Assembly: GCA_008360975.2 (NCBI GenBank)
Contig: CM039179.1
Span: 51,318,561 to 51,382,560, forward strand
Length of the DNA stretch: 64,000 nucleotides
Direction: 5' to 3'
DNA from: Lichenostomus cassidix
Lineage: Eukaryota; Chordata; Aves; Passeriformes; Meliphagidae
Shown here: piece by piece, positions 1 to 12,861 of the stretch
Layout of the letters: each line of letters starts with the position of its first letter
Numbering within the stretch: position 1 is the first letter of the stretch
Translations under genes and position numbers: made by a program
Notes under the pieces: generated by a model
Told to the model about the DNA's origin: nothing
Database searches by the model: none
The model's input: the letters and a program-made list of their open reading frames with translations, nothing else

Positions 1-400
1 GGAATTTTTGTTTTGTGGGGTTTTTTTAATCTGAACTGAGATTTAAACAATAGAAAAACACAGATTATAAGGAATCCAAAGGAATTTCTGCTCAGAGAAG
101 GCAAATAGCTTATTCCAAAGCATAGTAATTAGTGAAAAGCCTTCAACTTCTCAACTAACTTCAGACATAGGGAGTCAGCTTGTCTATCTTTGATGTATTG
201 ACATGAGGATTAATTTATAATCAATACAGAGAAGCAGGAATTTTTAGGCTGTGATTTATCTCATCTTAAGTAGATATCTTAATCCAGATGAATCACATAT
301 GGCAATTGTCTGGTTTCTTTCATTAACTATAAACAAAAGCTGAGAACAACTAGCTAACATGCAGACTTCTCCATTTAATCAGATAAACCCCACTATCAGT
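1..400. other. AT-rich intergenic sequence left of the gap
   Basis: Unique-looking AT-rich sequence. I see no coding frame, repeat family or RNA gene. It is cut off by the assembly gap that starts at 401. Confidence 0.6.
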
Positions 401-900
401 NNNNNNNNNNNNNNNNNNNNNNNNNNNNNNNNNNNNNNNNNNNNNNNNNNNNNNNNNNNNNNNNNNNNNNNNNNNNNNNNNNNNNNNNNNNNNNNNNNNN
501 NNNNNNNNNNNNNNNNNNNNNNNNNNNNNNNNNNNNNNNNNNNNNNNNNNNNNNNNNNNNNNNNNNNNNNNNNNNNNNNNNNNNNNNNNNNNNNNNNNNN
601 NNNNNNNNNNNNNNNNNNNNNNNNNNNNNNNNNNNNNNNNNNNNNNNNNNNNNNNNNNNNNNNNNNNNNNNNNNNNNNNNNNNNNNNNNNNNNNNNNNNN
701 NNNNNNNNNNNNNNNNNNNNNNNNNNNNNNNNNNNNNNNNNNNNNNNNNNNNNNNNNNNNNNNNNNNNNNNNNNNNNNNNNNNNNNNNNNNNNNNNNNNN
801 NNNNNNNNNNNNNNNNNNNNNNNNNNNNNNNNNNNNNNNNNNNNNNNNNNNNNNNNNNNNNNNNNNNNNNNNNNNNNNNNNNNNNNNNNNNNNNNNNNNN
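401..900. other. Assembly gap of exactly 500 N
   Basis: A run of exactly 500 undetermined bases. The round number suggests a placeholder gap rather than a measured length. Apparent open frames running through it on both strands are artefacts of the Ns. Confidence 0.98.
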
Positions 901-3900
901 GAAAATTTTTCTTTTGATAATACATTTTTCATAATTTGGAACTGAACTTATGCACCAAAAATGTGGAGTATACTACTACTTCAAAATAAGTTTCACAATC
1001 TAACTTAGAAAATGTTCCCTTTGTTGGACTTAAAAATAAGAATTCTAGAGACCTTCATTCTATTGATGAAATTTTTTTCCTACCATGTTTTTATTTTTTA
1101 TATCGAACTGATTTTTACCAATAGAAATATTTTTCCATGACAGCTATGGAAAGTCCTATGTTTACTCAATATTGAAGCATCAGTATATTCTTTATAATTA
1201 TTTCAACGTGGTCTCAAATATTTCTGACAGCTAGACAGCAGAAATTAGCAACAGTGAATTGGAATATCTTCTGAACCATTTCAGAAGGTTTCCCAGGAAG
1301 GGCTTGCTTTCTGCCACTGCAAATTTTCGCTGAGATAGTTTCTGGTTAACAGATGAATAGAAAGAGTATTTTTGCACAAAACTTGCAGCATGTTCTGTCT
1401 CAACTTTACCAGTGAATGAAAAGAGGGTAAGGGTGGTGTTTCATACCCCTCTGTGCACTTTCTGTACCAAGAGTGGGGTGACTCCAGAAATAAGTCCTTC
1501 ATCTACAGTGCACAAGGCACATTGTCATTTCATGCACCTTCTTCTGGGACTCATGGCAACTAAGAGCTAAGAGGCTCTCTTGCTTGCTAAAGAGTGTTCA
1601 GCAAAAAAACATGTACCATTAGCAAATTTGAACACCACTAAAATAGAGTCAATTCAAATGCTGGCAGGACAATACACCAACAGTAATATGTCACCCTATG
1701 AAAACTGTGTAACAATATTTATGTACATATCCAAGTTCTGGGTTGTTTAAAGTCTCCACTATAAATGTATTTTATATTTTGTACATATAAAAAAAAATCA
1801 TACTGGAAGTGAACATCTCTCACTGGCTCAGAGCAATATAAACTGCATTTCTTCATGAGTCTAATTCACTGTATTTCAGGGAAATTGGCACCATCTTCTT
1901 TCCCATAGGTTATCTATGAAGCTAAGAAGTGGGAGAAAACTGTAAACAATGAAGATATGATTTTGTACTTCACAAGCCAATGGGAATTTTGCTATTGATT
2001 TCAACAGCAAACCATATAACAATTCTTCCCTTGACCCAACAGCTTTTCCTCCTTTGTAGTTCAGCTCCTGGTTTTGGCAGAATAAGGCATACTTTTACTT
2101 TGTGTGCTTGGGTTTTTTGAGGTTATGTATATACGCTTTCTAACTGCCTTATGCTTGAGAACAAATCATATCTGACATATTATCACAATCCCTATTTATG
2201 GCACATTCTCCATTGCAAATTTTTGCAGATTGTGTAGGAAAAGACAACAGCTTCAAAGCCTTACATAGCTTTGACTTTCCTGCCAAATGAGCCCTCAGAG
2301 AAGAGCCACTCAATTGATTCTTCTCGTATTCTACTCCCTTTCTTTCAAAACACTCAAGTTTTTGCCTTGTCAGCCATCAGTTGCATCAGGCAAGTGGGAA
2401 AACTTTATTTTACAGAGAATGCTCAGTGTGGTCCAGGAATGTAATCTGTAAACTTCAAGCTTGGGTATTTCACCAGGTCTCAAAGGCCATGATAACATGC
2501 ATTTCCAAGACAGCCACACAGACCACTATTGACACACTGAATCTCACTCAGAAGTATGAATGTGAGAGGATGATATAATTTCAATTTTTGTTCCAGGATA
2601 AGAGAGTAACGCCATGCAGCAGCTGTTGTTTCTCATGTTGTAGCTCAGAATAAGACCATGCAGTCTTCATTCCAACAATACAGTGCAGAAGCCCAAGTTG
2701 CAGATAACTGTAGCAAGAACTAGATCTGAAATGTTTCAGCAGATGAAGGCCAAAAAAAAAAAAAGATGTTTATTCATCTGTGGAAGGTTTTGAAGTTGTA
2801 GGGTAGGGAGTGTAGCTCATATTTTATATGATGGGTTCACTGTTCTGGGACTGAGCCCAAGCAGAAACAGATTCTGTAAAGAAAAGAAAGGCAGGTATTT
2901 AAATACTCCATTAGTAGGCAATTGCCATTCTTTGCTAAATGCCACTGGGTCTAAGAGCAGCATAGTTTTTCCAGAAAGCCTGTTTTAAATCTTCCAACTT
3001 GCAGCTCTAGTCCAGGCAATCCCTGTAAGGGAAAAGAATCCTAGGAGATCTGTAGGACAGGGGAAACAGTTCTGTGAGTTATGTATATGTTATAGACTCT
3101 CCATTTGGGGTACCTTGGAAAGCACCTTCAAATTGCCTAGGTCTTAAAAAAAACCCAAAAAATCTTAGCAAGAGAAGTCAGTGAAATTTCACTCCATTTT
3201 TCCATTTTATTTTGCAGAGATTGAATCTTACCTACGTCCCACTCAAACACAGTGCCAGCCAGGAAGTTTCATGAAGCAGAAAACCACTTTAATTTTTATG
3301 AAATAGACTGCATTTTTAAATTCACCATTTTTCTTTCCCAGCAAATGTTGTTGAATGTCTAACACAAAAGAAGAAAACCAAAAGTCTGAGAAAATCCTGA
3401 GAATAAATTTTTCTCTGAAACAATTGTATTGAATTATCACCATTACATGAAATAATCAGAGGGAAAAATAGAATTGGGAAGAACTGTACATTGTTCTGGA
3501 GAAAAACGTCCAGCAGTAGTCTTACAGACATTGGTTGCTGGCATCAGTTTTAATAGTTGGGTCGTTTTTTTAAATTTTGTATAAAATAAAAATATTATTG
3601 CACCTTTATGGTTTCTTAATATAATATAATAAAATTGTATAGATGACATTTTTTAATAAATACACTACAGAACACTTCAAAAGTACTTAGCCATAAATAT
3701 AAATGCAAAAGTTTATAACTATTTAGAATAAAGTAAGTCTAAGGTGATATAACAAGAAGAAAACAGCATTTTTCTTCTGATGATGAAAAAAATGAAGGAA
3801 ATTTTAGAGTGCAGAGGTATTATTTCACTTCCTGAAAAACTGAGTAGGTTTACTATGGCTGATGGTTTTCATTAGAAAGGAAGTAATTCCTTTTGGAAAA

Positions 3901-4986
3901 AAAAACCCACTTCAAATTGACTTCCCATTAATGCCATGGTGTTTAATTTCACCAATCATGAACAGAACTTCTCATCACTTGATATGGAAATCATGCTGGT
4001 AAAGGAGATAAGGATAATTGGGCCATGCATTAAGAACATAAAAATGCATCAAAATGCAGGTAAGACTGGGTCCCTGTACTAGTGAGAAGGGAGTGCAACA
4101 GGGACATTTTCCTTTAAGAGTCTTCAGGATTAATGGCAGAATAAATTTGTTCATGTGAAGTATTTATGAATATAATTAACCTTTAAAATAACATTGTTTT
4201 CAAAAACATGTTTATAGTATCTCTTATAATGATAGTTGTCATAGATAGAAAAATAAAAGCTTTTTTTTTGAACTGTTGTGTGCTCTAAAACAATCTACAA
4301 TAAAAATAATATTTTTTCATGCTGGAAATTATGCTAATTACAATGATGCCTTGTACCACACTTGGCACTTTAGTCTCTTGTTTAGCACAGCTTTTTATTC
4401 ATCTAACAAGTTTCACATTGACTATTTTTCAACCTTAATTAATGGTGCCTTTGTACTTATGCAGCATCCATGGAGAATATCTTGGCTTTTATTTTGTAGT
4501 CTATCCTAAATGGCAGATTCTGTACTCTGCCATGTCTAGCTTTCCTGTTTGGTACAGCTTCTGAGAGGTGTTTTCAGACTTGAGGACTACCTTCAAGAAT
4601 GATGTTAAATACATGCATTTTACTTCTTGGTTAATGCAAAACTATTTTTCCTGTACAGCACAATAATAATAAGAAAATAATGATGGTAGATTCAATTCTC
4701 ATCATACCAATACACAGAGGACTATTATCATCATTAGAAACCAAGCAAGTCATATTTATTGCACATGCAGTATCACTGCTAGTGCAAATCACCCTGTAAA
4801 TTCAAAATTAAGCTGTATCATAGGAATGGATTGAATTTTTCTATTGATATTTTCCTTGAAAACTAATTATTTTGAGAACCAATGCATAATTCCAGCCTAA
4901 CTTTAAATACTGCTTTCAAACAGTTGAAATATGTCAGTTTATAAAACTATACAGAACACAATACCTAACCAGGTCAAACACATTAA

Positions 4987-4991
<5 letters not shown>
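901..4991. other. AT-rich intergenic desert, nothing recognised
   Basis: About 4 kb of AT-rich sequence with short scattered open frames (at most 77 codons, no recognisable protein) and a short A run near 2,752-2,764. I see no LINE, LTR or RNA gene signature on either strand. Confidence 0.6.
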
Positions 4992-5017
<26 letters not shown>

Positions 5018-5027
5018 GACAAATTCA
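4992..5027 (+). repeat. Uninterrupted poly-A tract (36 A)
   Basis: Thirty-six consecutive A on the plus strand. No retrocopy, SINE body or flanking target-site duplication is visible beside it, so it is best called a simple repeat. Its length in the assembly may be inaccurate. Confidence 0.9.
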
Positions 5028-6744
5028 TTCACATCTGCAAGCCCTCAAGAATGCTCCAGCTCAAATGTTCCAGAAAACTAGGCTGGTGGCACAAATTTTC
5101 TACCTTTGCAGCAGCAGAGGCAGCTGATATTTTATAGGATGCAATCTTGCTTACTTTATCCACCAGGGCAATCTTCTGCACCCCTGCCCAACACACCTTC
5201 TGCTCTATTACTTGGACTTCACAGCTGCATATCTATAGAGTTCTACAAACTGAGTCAAAGTCTAGGTAATAGTTTTCTGAGATTTGGAAATGCTGTGTTA
5301 AATTTATTTATTTCATTTCATCTAAGCATACTGTAACATTCTGAAGTGAATATGTGGAGTATCTAATGTATTTTGCATTTTATTTCTCCTTCACATTAAA
5401 ACTTCTCACGGAGCCCTGTGACACCTTACTGCAAAAATGTATAGCTGAAAAGAGTGATTAAGGGAAGTTAGAAAAGCCAGAAAACCATGTAAGCAATCTA
5501 ATAATAGTCTTGAATTTCTGAATATAATTACACCACGTAAGGTGAAAATATAATATTTTAAATATTTTCATATAATAATGAGCATGAGGGAGAGAGAATC
5601 CAGATAGACTTTTTTTTTAAACTGTTCCTGTAAAAATATAGCCTTAACTTGAAAATATAGCATTAAATAGTTTTGTACAATCTGAGTTCTCATTGCTTAA
5701 TAATATGCTTTGTAGAAATGAATTGGAAAATAGGAAATAAACTAAGAAAAAGATTCAAGATATGAAACATGTGAGTCGTCTCTTACTGTTTAAAATTTCC
5801 TTTCTATTCCAGATTAAAAATATTAGGTGGCTAAATGGTCACACATTGTTTAAAAAAGCATCTGGACATAAAAAGTATATAAATTTCTGTAGGACTTGGA
5901 TGTTGGGTATTTCTGAAAAGCTTTATGTGACTGTTTCCCAACCCTGATTCAGTCCACTTAAACCCAGCTGTATTTCAGATGCTCAGTGAAAATGTACATA
6001 TAATGCATATAGTTTACATATAATCCACAGAAAAAGCTAGATGCATTGGAAAATCTTTTTCAGTAAATGGCTTTAAGTTATTTGTACAAACACACAGATG
6101 GGATTTCTGCTGTCTTCTTAAGGCCACTTTCTGCAGAGACCTCTCCATTAAATCTCTGTATCTCTTCTCTTCTGGTGATCCCCAGTCAGCAGTGGGATTG
6201 TTGTACTGCATGTAATTCCTGTATGCTACAGCTGCACACCAAGGGGTTCTGTGTGAAGCATTGCCTGAGCCATATCAATGTCACCTTATCAGTATAAACT
6301 GAGATACCTCAACTGGACCTAAAGGGACAAGATTGTGCACTGATTTTGTAATACAAAGTAGGTACTAAAAAGGAGGCTGGAGAATTTAAATTTTCTGCTT
6401 CCAGCTTAAGCAACACTAACTCTCAGTCTTTATCTGAAAAACTATGGGAATTAACCCACTTGACATTCATAGGCAAATAAAAAATGTGAATAATACACTA
6501 AGAACTGTCAAAAGAGTAACAATTGCAATAATTAACTTATAAAAATAATTAATTTTAAGAAATCAGGAAGAGGCACTAATCATGCAAATGTCCTACTCTG
6601 GGATTCATTTTGTTTATTTATACAGGTTTCTTATTATATTCTCATCTAATGCATTGGATGTGTGCTTGTGAGGACACAAATACTTGCAAAGCTTACCAGA
6701 TAAGCCATGTGTTCTCTTCAAACAGCAAAACATTTATTTATGGT
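5028..6744. other. AT-rich intergenic sequence, nothing recognised
   Basis: No coding frame above 76 codons and no repeat family recognised. A block of three CAG units at about 5,107 is too short to be a microsatellite. Confidence 0.55.
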
Positions 6745-6822
6745 AAGATTTGCTAATTACATTTGGACTCAATGTTCTTAAAGGTCTTTTCCAACGTAAA
6801 TAGTTCTATAATTCTCTAAGTC
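6745..6822 (+). mobile_element. CR1 LINE 3'-terminal scrap
   Basis: A short, diverged match to the end of the CR1 3' UTR: a GGTCTTTTCCAAC-like phrase is followed by TTCTATAATTCTCT, a decayed form of the family's octamer tail. It is heavily 5'-truncated, as is usual for CR1, and old. Boundaries are approximate. Confidence 0.7.
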
Positions 6823-9465
6823 ACACATCCTGCTCTAGTGAGATATGTCATCAGACTATGCTAAGACAAATTTTTTGGAACTGTTAATTAAAATTCTACA
6901 ACCACAGTGAAGCTGGGGAGGAAACACAGATCACTACAGTTACCTTGTTACCACAGTACTTCCTTTTAATCACAATGCTTTCATTTTTAAATCCATGACA
7001 TCACAGGCCATAATTAAATATCCTTTAAGCAGGAAGGAAGATAAAAAGAAAAGCAAAGCAGTTAATTCAAAATGAAAAAGGAATAAAGTCAATACTAAAA
7101 CTTACCACAGTTTTGTTTACTACCCTAAATCCTTACTATCCCAAAACACAATAACAGCCATAAAACCCTTGTGGCTACTTATTTTTTTTCCTATACCTAC
7201 ATGGCAGAGTAAGGGATAGATGATTCCAAACAATGGTAATCCACAATAAAGCACCTTTGACATCATGTTCAGGTTTTGCATAGCCTGATAAAGTTATTCC
7301 ATTGCAATGGCTTTGGGAGTATCTTAGAAGGTTGGATGTTGTTTGTTTTAAAGCCATCTTGATGATTCAGGTATTCTGTAACAATGAGAAAGTTTAAAAT
7401 AAAATAGTGCTATGCATTGACTTTCATATATGACAGACATACTTCTACAGCACAGAAGGCTGACCTTACACTTTACTGCATATGGGTGAAGTAGCATCCT
7501 ATTCCCCACAGGTTTTTCTATTTATCTTTAACTGCTTTCCTACCAGATTAGTGAGCTGAATTAGCTCAAAAAGGAATCAGATAAGTGCCAGAGCTTTCAA
7601 TCAAAAAACAGATGCAAAATGGTGATTTGCAAATGCCTTTGAAAATAAAAGTATTTCATGCATTTTATAGATACATGGTATTCTCTAGAATGATATTGGT
7701 CCAATATATATTTTTTTAGATTCTAAATTTTATGCATTCTTTTGTCCATTTTAGTAAATAGATTCTCTCTGATACATTCTTTCAAGCTGAAATTGGTTCT
7801 AGTAGATATAAACACTCTGGTAGGTGTGTGTATAAAAAGTAGACTATAAAAGATAACATTCAGAATGTATTTCCCTTAACTTCCCATTAAAGCAAGTGAA
7901 GAAAGCAGGCAGGAGATCTTCAGATAAAATACTATGTGAATTGAAAAGAATCTATCCTTATTTGAAGCAACTGAGAAGCTCACACAATGAAATACAGTTC
8001 ACAGAGATGAAAGGGTCACATATGATGTCAAATCTATACTTTTAATGTTTGAATTAAACAAGAATTCTCTAAGTATAATCATATAAAATAAAGGTGAATT
8101 TGTAGAAGCAATTGAACTACGTCTGTTTTAAAAATGCAATGTTTTTTTTAATTAAACTGGGTATTCAGGAGGACAACCCTGAAATTAAAAGCATTTAGGA
8201 ACATACAAATGCCAAGACTGGCAGTTCATTAGCTTTAACAGTCTCTTTGAGATAAGATTTATTTTTAACTTCTACTTGTAGTGGGTCTGATGTCATTAGG
8301 AATGCTGCAATTAAAAAAAAATAACACTCTCAAAAAGCTTTGAGAAAGGAGAGAAAAATATGATTTATAGGGGTTAAGTAATCCTTTAAAAGGTGTCTCT
8401 TGGAAAAGAGATAAAAAAACTATAATGACAATGGAGTATATTACAAAACTGTAATGAAGCATGTAAGGGGCATGAGCCTGTAATAAAAATAGTATGCTGG
8501 GTTCATCGGCTGAAAACAATCCAGAATGGTTGAAATTATTATTCATTTGTAATGGGAAAAAACAAACAAAACAAAACAAAGAAACATAAGGAAAAAATAT
8601 TTTGAACATACTTTCCCATTCCAAGATGGTATCAAGGCTTTATTTAATTTTGTTACTGGTACTATTTAATATCTTATTAAATGTCTTGAAATAGGGAGTG
8701 AGAGCGTTCACACTTTAACCATATAAAGAAATATTGATGGATCTCATTTACTTTATACAGCAGCAGATATTGTTTAGCAGTCCTTCACAATTCAGTCCTC
8801 CAAACTGAATGAGTGTGGCAGATTTAACCTCACTTCCCAGTCCACCAGAATCCTTAATTATCTCTAAAAATGCTTTGCTTTATGTCATTATCTGGACATG
8901 TCTCGCTATCTCCACTTTGAGCACCTTGTTCTTTCATATACAGGATGAGATCCAATTTAGCCTACCAAGGCATTTCAAAACCACATATTTTATCTTCTAT
9001 ATTTTTATAGGTACATTCATACTGCAGGGAGAAGTTTGGAAGATCATGCTTTTTTGTTTCTCAGATATGTTGCTGTGTAAAATAGCTCTTAATTTTTTCC
9101 CTGCTAAAATATGTGGTCTGTGCTTAAATTATTGTGATGCTAACCCCATTATCATATAATCTGTAGTCTTTGAGAGCACACAGCAAAGTATTCTGTTCTT
9201 CTGAGGACCTTTTATTATTTTTATGAGAAATGCTGAAGGTCAGAATTTAGTTTCAAAGGTCACTGATTCTCAGATTGCAAAATTGTTAACTCTAGTAACA
9301 GCAGGAAAAGTATGCTGTTGCTGTGTGTGTAAATGTCAAGTCAGCTGCTGTTGGGATAAAAAGCATGAGCATAACCAAAGATCTCTGCATGGGTATAAAA
9401 TAAATGAATTAGAAGATATTTATTGTGATTTCTGCACTAAGAAACAAGAATAAGTATGAAATGCT
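6823..9465. other. AT-rich intergenic sequence with a small AAAAC repeat
   Basis: Contains an imperfect AAAAC/AAAC simple repeat at about 8,557-8,580. Two hydrophobic open frames of 116-119 codons (8,265-8,624 minus and 8,809-9,159 plus) have AT-driven composition and no domain I recognise, so they are treated as chance frames. Confidence 0.55.
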
Positions 9466-10281
9466 AATTTCAGTGGCTAGACTGTGTCATCCTTGGGCCA
9501 GTTCCCTTCAACATTTTCATTAACAACCTGGACACAGGATTTGAAGAAATACTAGGTAGGTTTGCCAAAGACACTAAATTGGGAGGAGCTGTCAACTCAA
9601 TTGAGGGCAGAGAGGCCCTGCAGAGAGACCTTGACAAATCAGAGAGATCACCCACCATATGCAGTTTAACACGGGGAAGTGCTGGATTCAGCACCTGGGA
9701 CAGGGCAATCCTGGTTGTGCGTATAGACTGGGGAATGAGATGCTGGAGAGCAGCACTGCAGAAAGGGACTTTTCTGGTCCTGGTCAATGGAAAGTTGAAC
9801 ATGAGTCAGCAGTGCCCTGGCAGCCAGGAGGGCCAAGTGTGTCCTGGAGGACATCAGGCACAGCATTGCCAACTGGGCAAGGGAGGGGATTGTCCTGCTC
9901 TGCTCTGCACTGGGGCAGCTTCATCTTGAATATTGTGTGCAGGTTTGGGTGTCATAACAAAAAACAGGCATTAAGCTATTAGAGACCATCCAAATGAGGG
10001 CTATGAGGACCGGACTCAAGGAAATGACATGAAGCTGAGTCAAGGGGGGTTTAGGTTGGATATCAGGAAAAAGTTTTTCATCCAGAGAGAGGCTAGGCAC
10101 TGGAACAAACCCCCAGGGAAGTGGTCACAGCACCAAGCCCGTCTGAGTTCAAGAAGCTTTTGGACAATGCTCTCAGACACATTGTGTGATTCTTGAGGAT
10201 GGTCTGGTGCAGGGCCAGGAGTTGGACTTGATGCTCCTCATGGGCCCCTTCCAACTCAGCTGATTCTATGATTCTCTGATT
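9466..10281 (+). mobile_element. CR1 LINE, 3' part (end of reverse transcriptase, 3' UTR, tail)
   Basis: A 5'-truncated CR1 copy of about 0.8 kb in plus orientation. The broken reading frame resembles the C-terminal part of CR1 ORF2: a GPV-FNIFIN-like block at 9,490-9,535, then FAKDTKLGGAV at about 9,560-9,590, where the family normally has FADD. The thumb and C-terminal blocks follow in shifted frames. The 3' UTR phrases (lines near 10,050-10,240) are typical of the family, and the copy ends in TGATTCTATGATTCTCTGATT, the CR1 octamer tail. Frameshifts, stops and the changed catalytic Asp show it is dead. CR1 copies normally lack a target-site duplication, and I see none. Confidence 0.92.
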
Positions 10282-10769
10282 GTATCCTGGCTTGTAAAGG
10301 TATATTGTTTGGTCTCATCAGATTTTGATCTTCTATCGTTGGTCAGAATTTGTCACTAGTGAAATTCTGTAGCACATACTGGGTAATTATATTTATCACG
10401 AAAGACAGTGCCTTTTCTCGGCAGAAAATTGAACACACACCCTATAATCCTAAAAAAATCTTTTCCTTTAAACAACACTGTCTTATGCCAAGTATTCCTC
10501 CCAGATCTTAAGGAGAAAGAAGGCAAAACGAGAGGACATAGTACAATGAAGTATTGTAGATTTTCCAGTTCTTTAGCAGTATATTCATACTTCCACTATC
10601 CTTTTATAAAAAATCATGGGTTGTATAGCATGTAATTTCCTAGCAAGACGCATTTTTGCAACTGAGCCCATCAGTCTCTGAGAAAATATATTTTAAAAAG
10701 CGCAAAACATGTGAATAGGCAGTGACAAGTGAGGGGAAAAAAGTATGAGAAGCAGCTCTATGATACTAA
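10282..10769. other. Intergenic sequence between CR1 fragments
   Basis: About 490 bp of AT-rich sequence. The longest open frame is 75 codons (10,408-10,635) and is unrecognised. Nothing else is supported. Confidence 0.55.
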
Positions 10770-10955
10770 GGTGAGACAAGAAGGAGGAGGAGGTGATCCA
10801 CTTGACAGAATAGAGAATCCTGCAGTCCCTGGAGGACATCATAGTGAAGCAAGTTGTCTTCCTGCAGCCGATGGAGAAGTCCACGCCACAGCAGGTGGAT
10901 GTGCCTTGAAGAAAGCTGCAGGTTATGGAGGGAGCACCAGAAAACCATCCTTGAA
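10770..10955 (+). mobile_element. Probable 5' region fragment of a CR1-type LINE
   Basis: A GC-richer block with repeated phrases of the form CTGCAGCC-ATGGAG, CCACGCC-CAGCAGGTGGAT and CTGCAGGTTATGG. I associate these with the 5' portion of avian CR1 elements. The assignment is from memory of the family and the boundaries are loose. It could belong to the insertion at 9,466-10,281 only if rearranged, because a 5' piece should precede the 3' piece. Confidence 0.4.
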
Positions 10956-11984
10956 TTTTAGCACATAATGGAAGAGTAGGTGCAAATGTTAAAGAGCTGC
11001 TAATGCTAATCTACTCTCTCTCCAATTGTTGTGATAGGTAAGAAAGAAGACAATATAGGAATTAGAAGCCTAAATACTTAAAGAAATTTACCTTGAGCTT
11101 CCCATTCTCCCTGCACCTCACCCCCCCCAGTTTAGTTTTATTTGAAATGAAATTCAGTATAAAGTTCTTAAGCCTTGATGTTCAGGCTTTGTAGAAAATA
11201 GGGAATGAAAATAACTCTTGTCACTCTACTTTTTTTTCTTTTCACAGAACTAAAAAACAAAATTACTGTTTTCTAAGGACTCAAGGAAAACAATTGGAAA
11301 AGGTTGTGAGAATGAAGAGTATAATTAATGTTAAATCAGAATATCATTTAGGTACCTCAGTTGTTTACAAGTTCTTTACCAGGAACACTAGACTTTTAAA
11401 CAGATTTAGGACAAAATGGTTATCTCTGGCAATAATTTAGTACGTGTAGTACATCTTTAAATAGCTCTATCTGTTTTATAGTTATGACTTACATTTAAAA
11501 TTTTATATGAAAAGAAATATTTGTGATTCAGATCATTTACAGTTCTGAAGCATTCCAGTTGTAGACAGTTTTCACTGTCTCCTGAGGGCAGGAAAATAGT
11601 CTTTGTATCAATACTGAAATAAACTACTTGGAAAAAATACTTTTCTTTATTCTTTTTTGTCTATTCTAACAGGCTCAGCAGCAACACCACTGCTATGAGT
11701 CTTAGTTGCCCTACCACTCGTGGATGGCAGACTTGCAGTGGCCGGGGGTTTATTTGCACACATTTATGATGCTGGTTGTTAACTGTCGCGCAGAAGGATC
11801 TGGAAACTATTTTCACAGGAGGACACTCTCAGATTGCTTCACTTGTTTCTGAACCAGAGAACTAAGAGAGCACTGAATTTCTGAGATCTTGCTATGTTAT
11901 CCCCCAAATTCATTTCCTTGAAATGAATTTTACTTTAAACCAAAGCACTTATTACTCCATGATATAATCTTGTTGTTCAGGGTA
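10956..11984. other. Intergenic sequence left of the first solo LTR
   Basis: AT-rich, with a short C run near 11,122 and no frame or repeat I can name. The last six bases (AGGGTA, 11,979-11,984) are the left target-site duplication of the LTR that follows. Confidence 0.6.
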
Positions 11985-12500
11985 TGTTGCAACGTGGAGT
12001 GTTGGGATTCCATGTGCTCCTTTGTCCCTCTGCTTTGTATACCATTCGTTCATTTTGAAATATGCTCTGCTGTACCTCAAAACCTATTGTTGTGTAACCC
12101 TCCTGCCAACCTTCCCTTCGTCCTCCTGGGACTGGCTCAGAGAGAGCCAGCCCCTGCCCCCTCTCCTTCCCCTTAAAAGGCAGAGCCTGGACCAGCTCCC
12201 GGTCTTTCCATCTTCTGGGCTGCTAGCATCTGCTACCTGCCTTGTCTCCCTTCCCCCTTCTCCTTCCCTGCACCCCTTTTCCCGTTACCCCAAATAAACC
12301 TCTCTAGCAGAACAGAGATGGAGTCCAGTTCTTCCTTTGCCTCACTATATTCCTGCTGAATTGACGTGGTTAGAAGACTGCCACCATGCTGCAGAACCTC
12401 GGGGGCCGCCCGCCCCGAATTCGGTGGGCTTTAAAAGAACCAGAGACCCGGTCCGGGGGGGCCGCTGGCCTGTGCCACCCTCCCGGACCGCGCTTCAACA
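11985..12500 (+). mobile_element. Solo retroviral LTR (516 bp), sense strand
   Basis: The segment begins TGTTGCAACG and ends GCTTCAACA. It is flanked on both sides by the perfect 6-bp duplication AGGGTA (11,979-11,984 and 12,501-12,506), the hallmark of retroviral integration. Inside, in order, are a TTAAAAG TATA-like box at 12,173-12,179, a pyrimidine-rich stretch, and an AATAAA polyadenylation signal at 12,293-12,298, so the LTR reads in plus orientation. No gag, pol or env sequence adjoins it, so the provirus was removed by LTR-LTR recombination. A 6-bp duplication fits class II (alpha/beta-like) endogenous retroviruses. The family name is not known to me. Confidence 0.92.
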
Positions 12501-12506
12501 AGGGTA

Positions 12507-12861
12507 TTACCTTATAACCACAATAACGTATTCTAGTAAGCAAATATAACACCTGTCTTAAGTAGTATAAATCCCTTGGCTTTAGTTCATGGATCAAAAC
12601 ACCTGTAAGGGATGTAGTTTACAATATATATATACAGCATGTGGTAACTGGCCACAGATTTGGGATTCTTTCTGAAATTAAATTTTGCTTTGAAATTTAG
12701 CTCTTGTCTTGTCAAGTGTGTCTTTATTAAAGCAATCAACTATTTGTTACCTGTACCACAATGAAGAACAATACACAGTGGCTGACCATCACAGAACAAT
12801 TCTAATAAAAATAATGGTCTGAGCCCCCAGTGTATTTCAGGGGGTTTGAAATAAAGCCACA
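12507..12861. other. Short intergenic spacer after LTR
   Basis: About 355 bp of AT-rich sequence between the LTR and a CR1 fragment. Nothing is recognised in it. Confidence 0.55.

Noticed and set aside
350..934. Apparent frames of 178-191 codons
   Set aside because: They run through the 500-N gap and contain almost no real residues.
4992..5027. Poly-A tract as the tail of a retrocopy
   Set aside because: No coding or SINE sequence precedes it and no target-site duplication was found.
5107..5122. CAG triplets as the SCA8-type repeat
   Set aside because: Only three units, about 51 kb from KLHL1. Not a microsatellite.
8265..8624. 119-codon hydrophobic minus-strand frame
   Set aside because: Phe/Leu/Ser-rich because of AT-rich, A-run sequence. 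No homology recognised, no promoter or splice context.
8809..9159. 116-codon hydrophobic plus-strand frame
   Set aside because: AT-driven composition and no recognisable family. Considered a chance frame.
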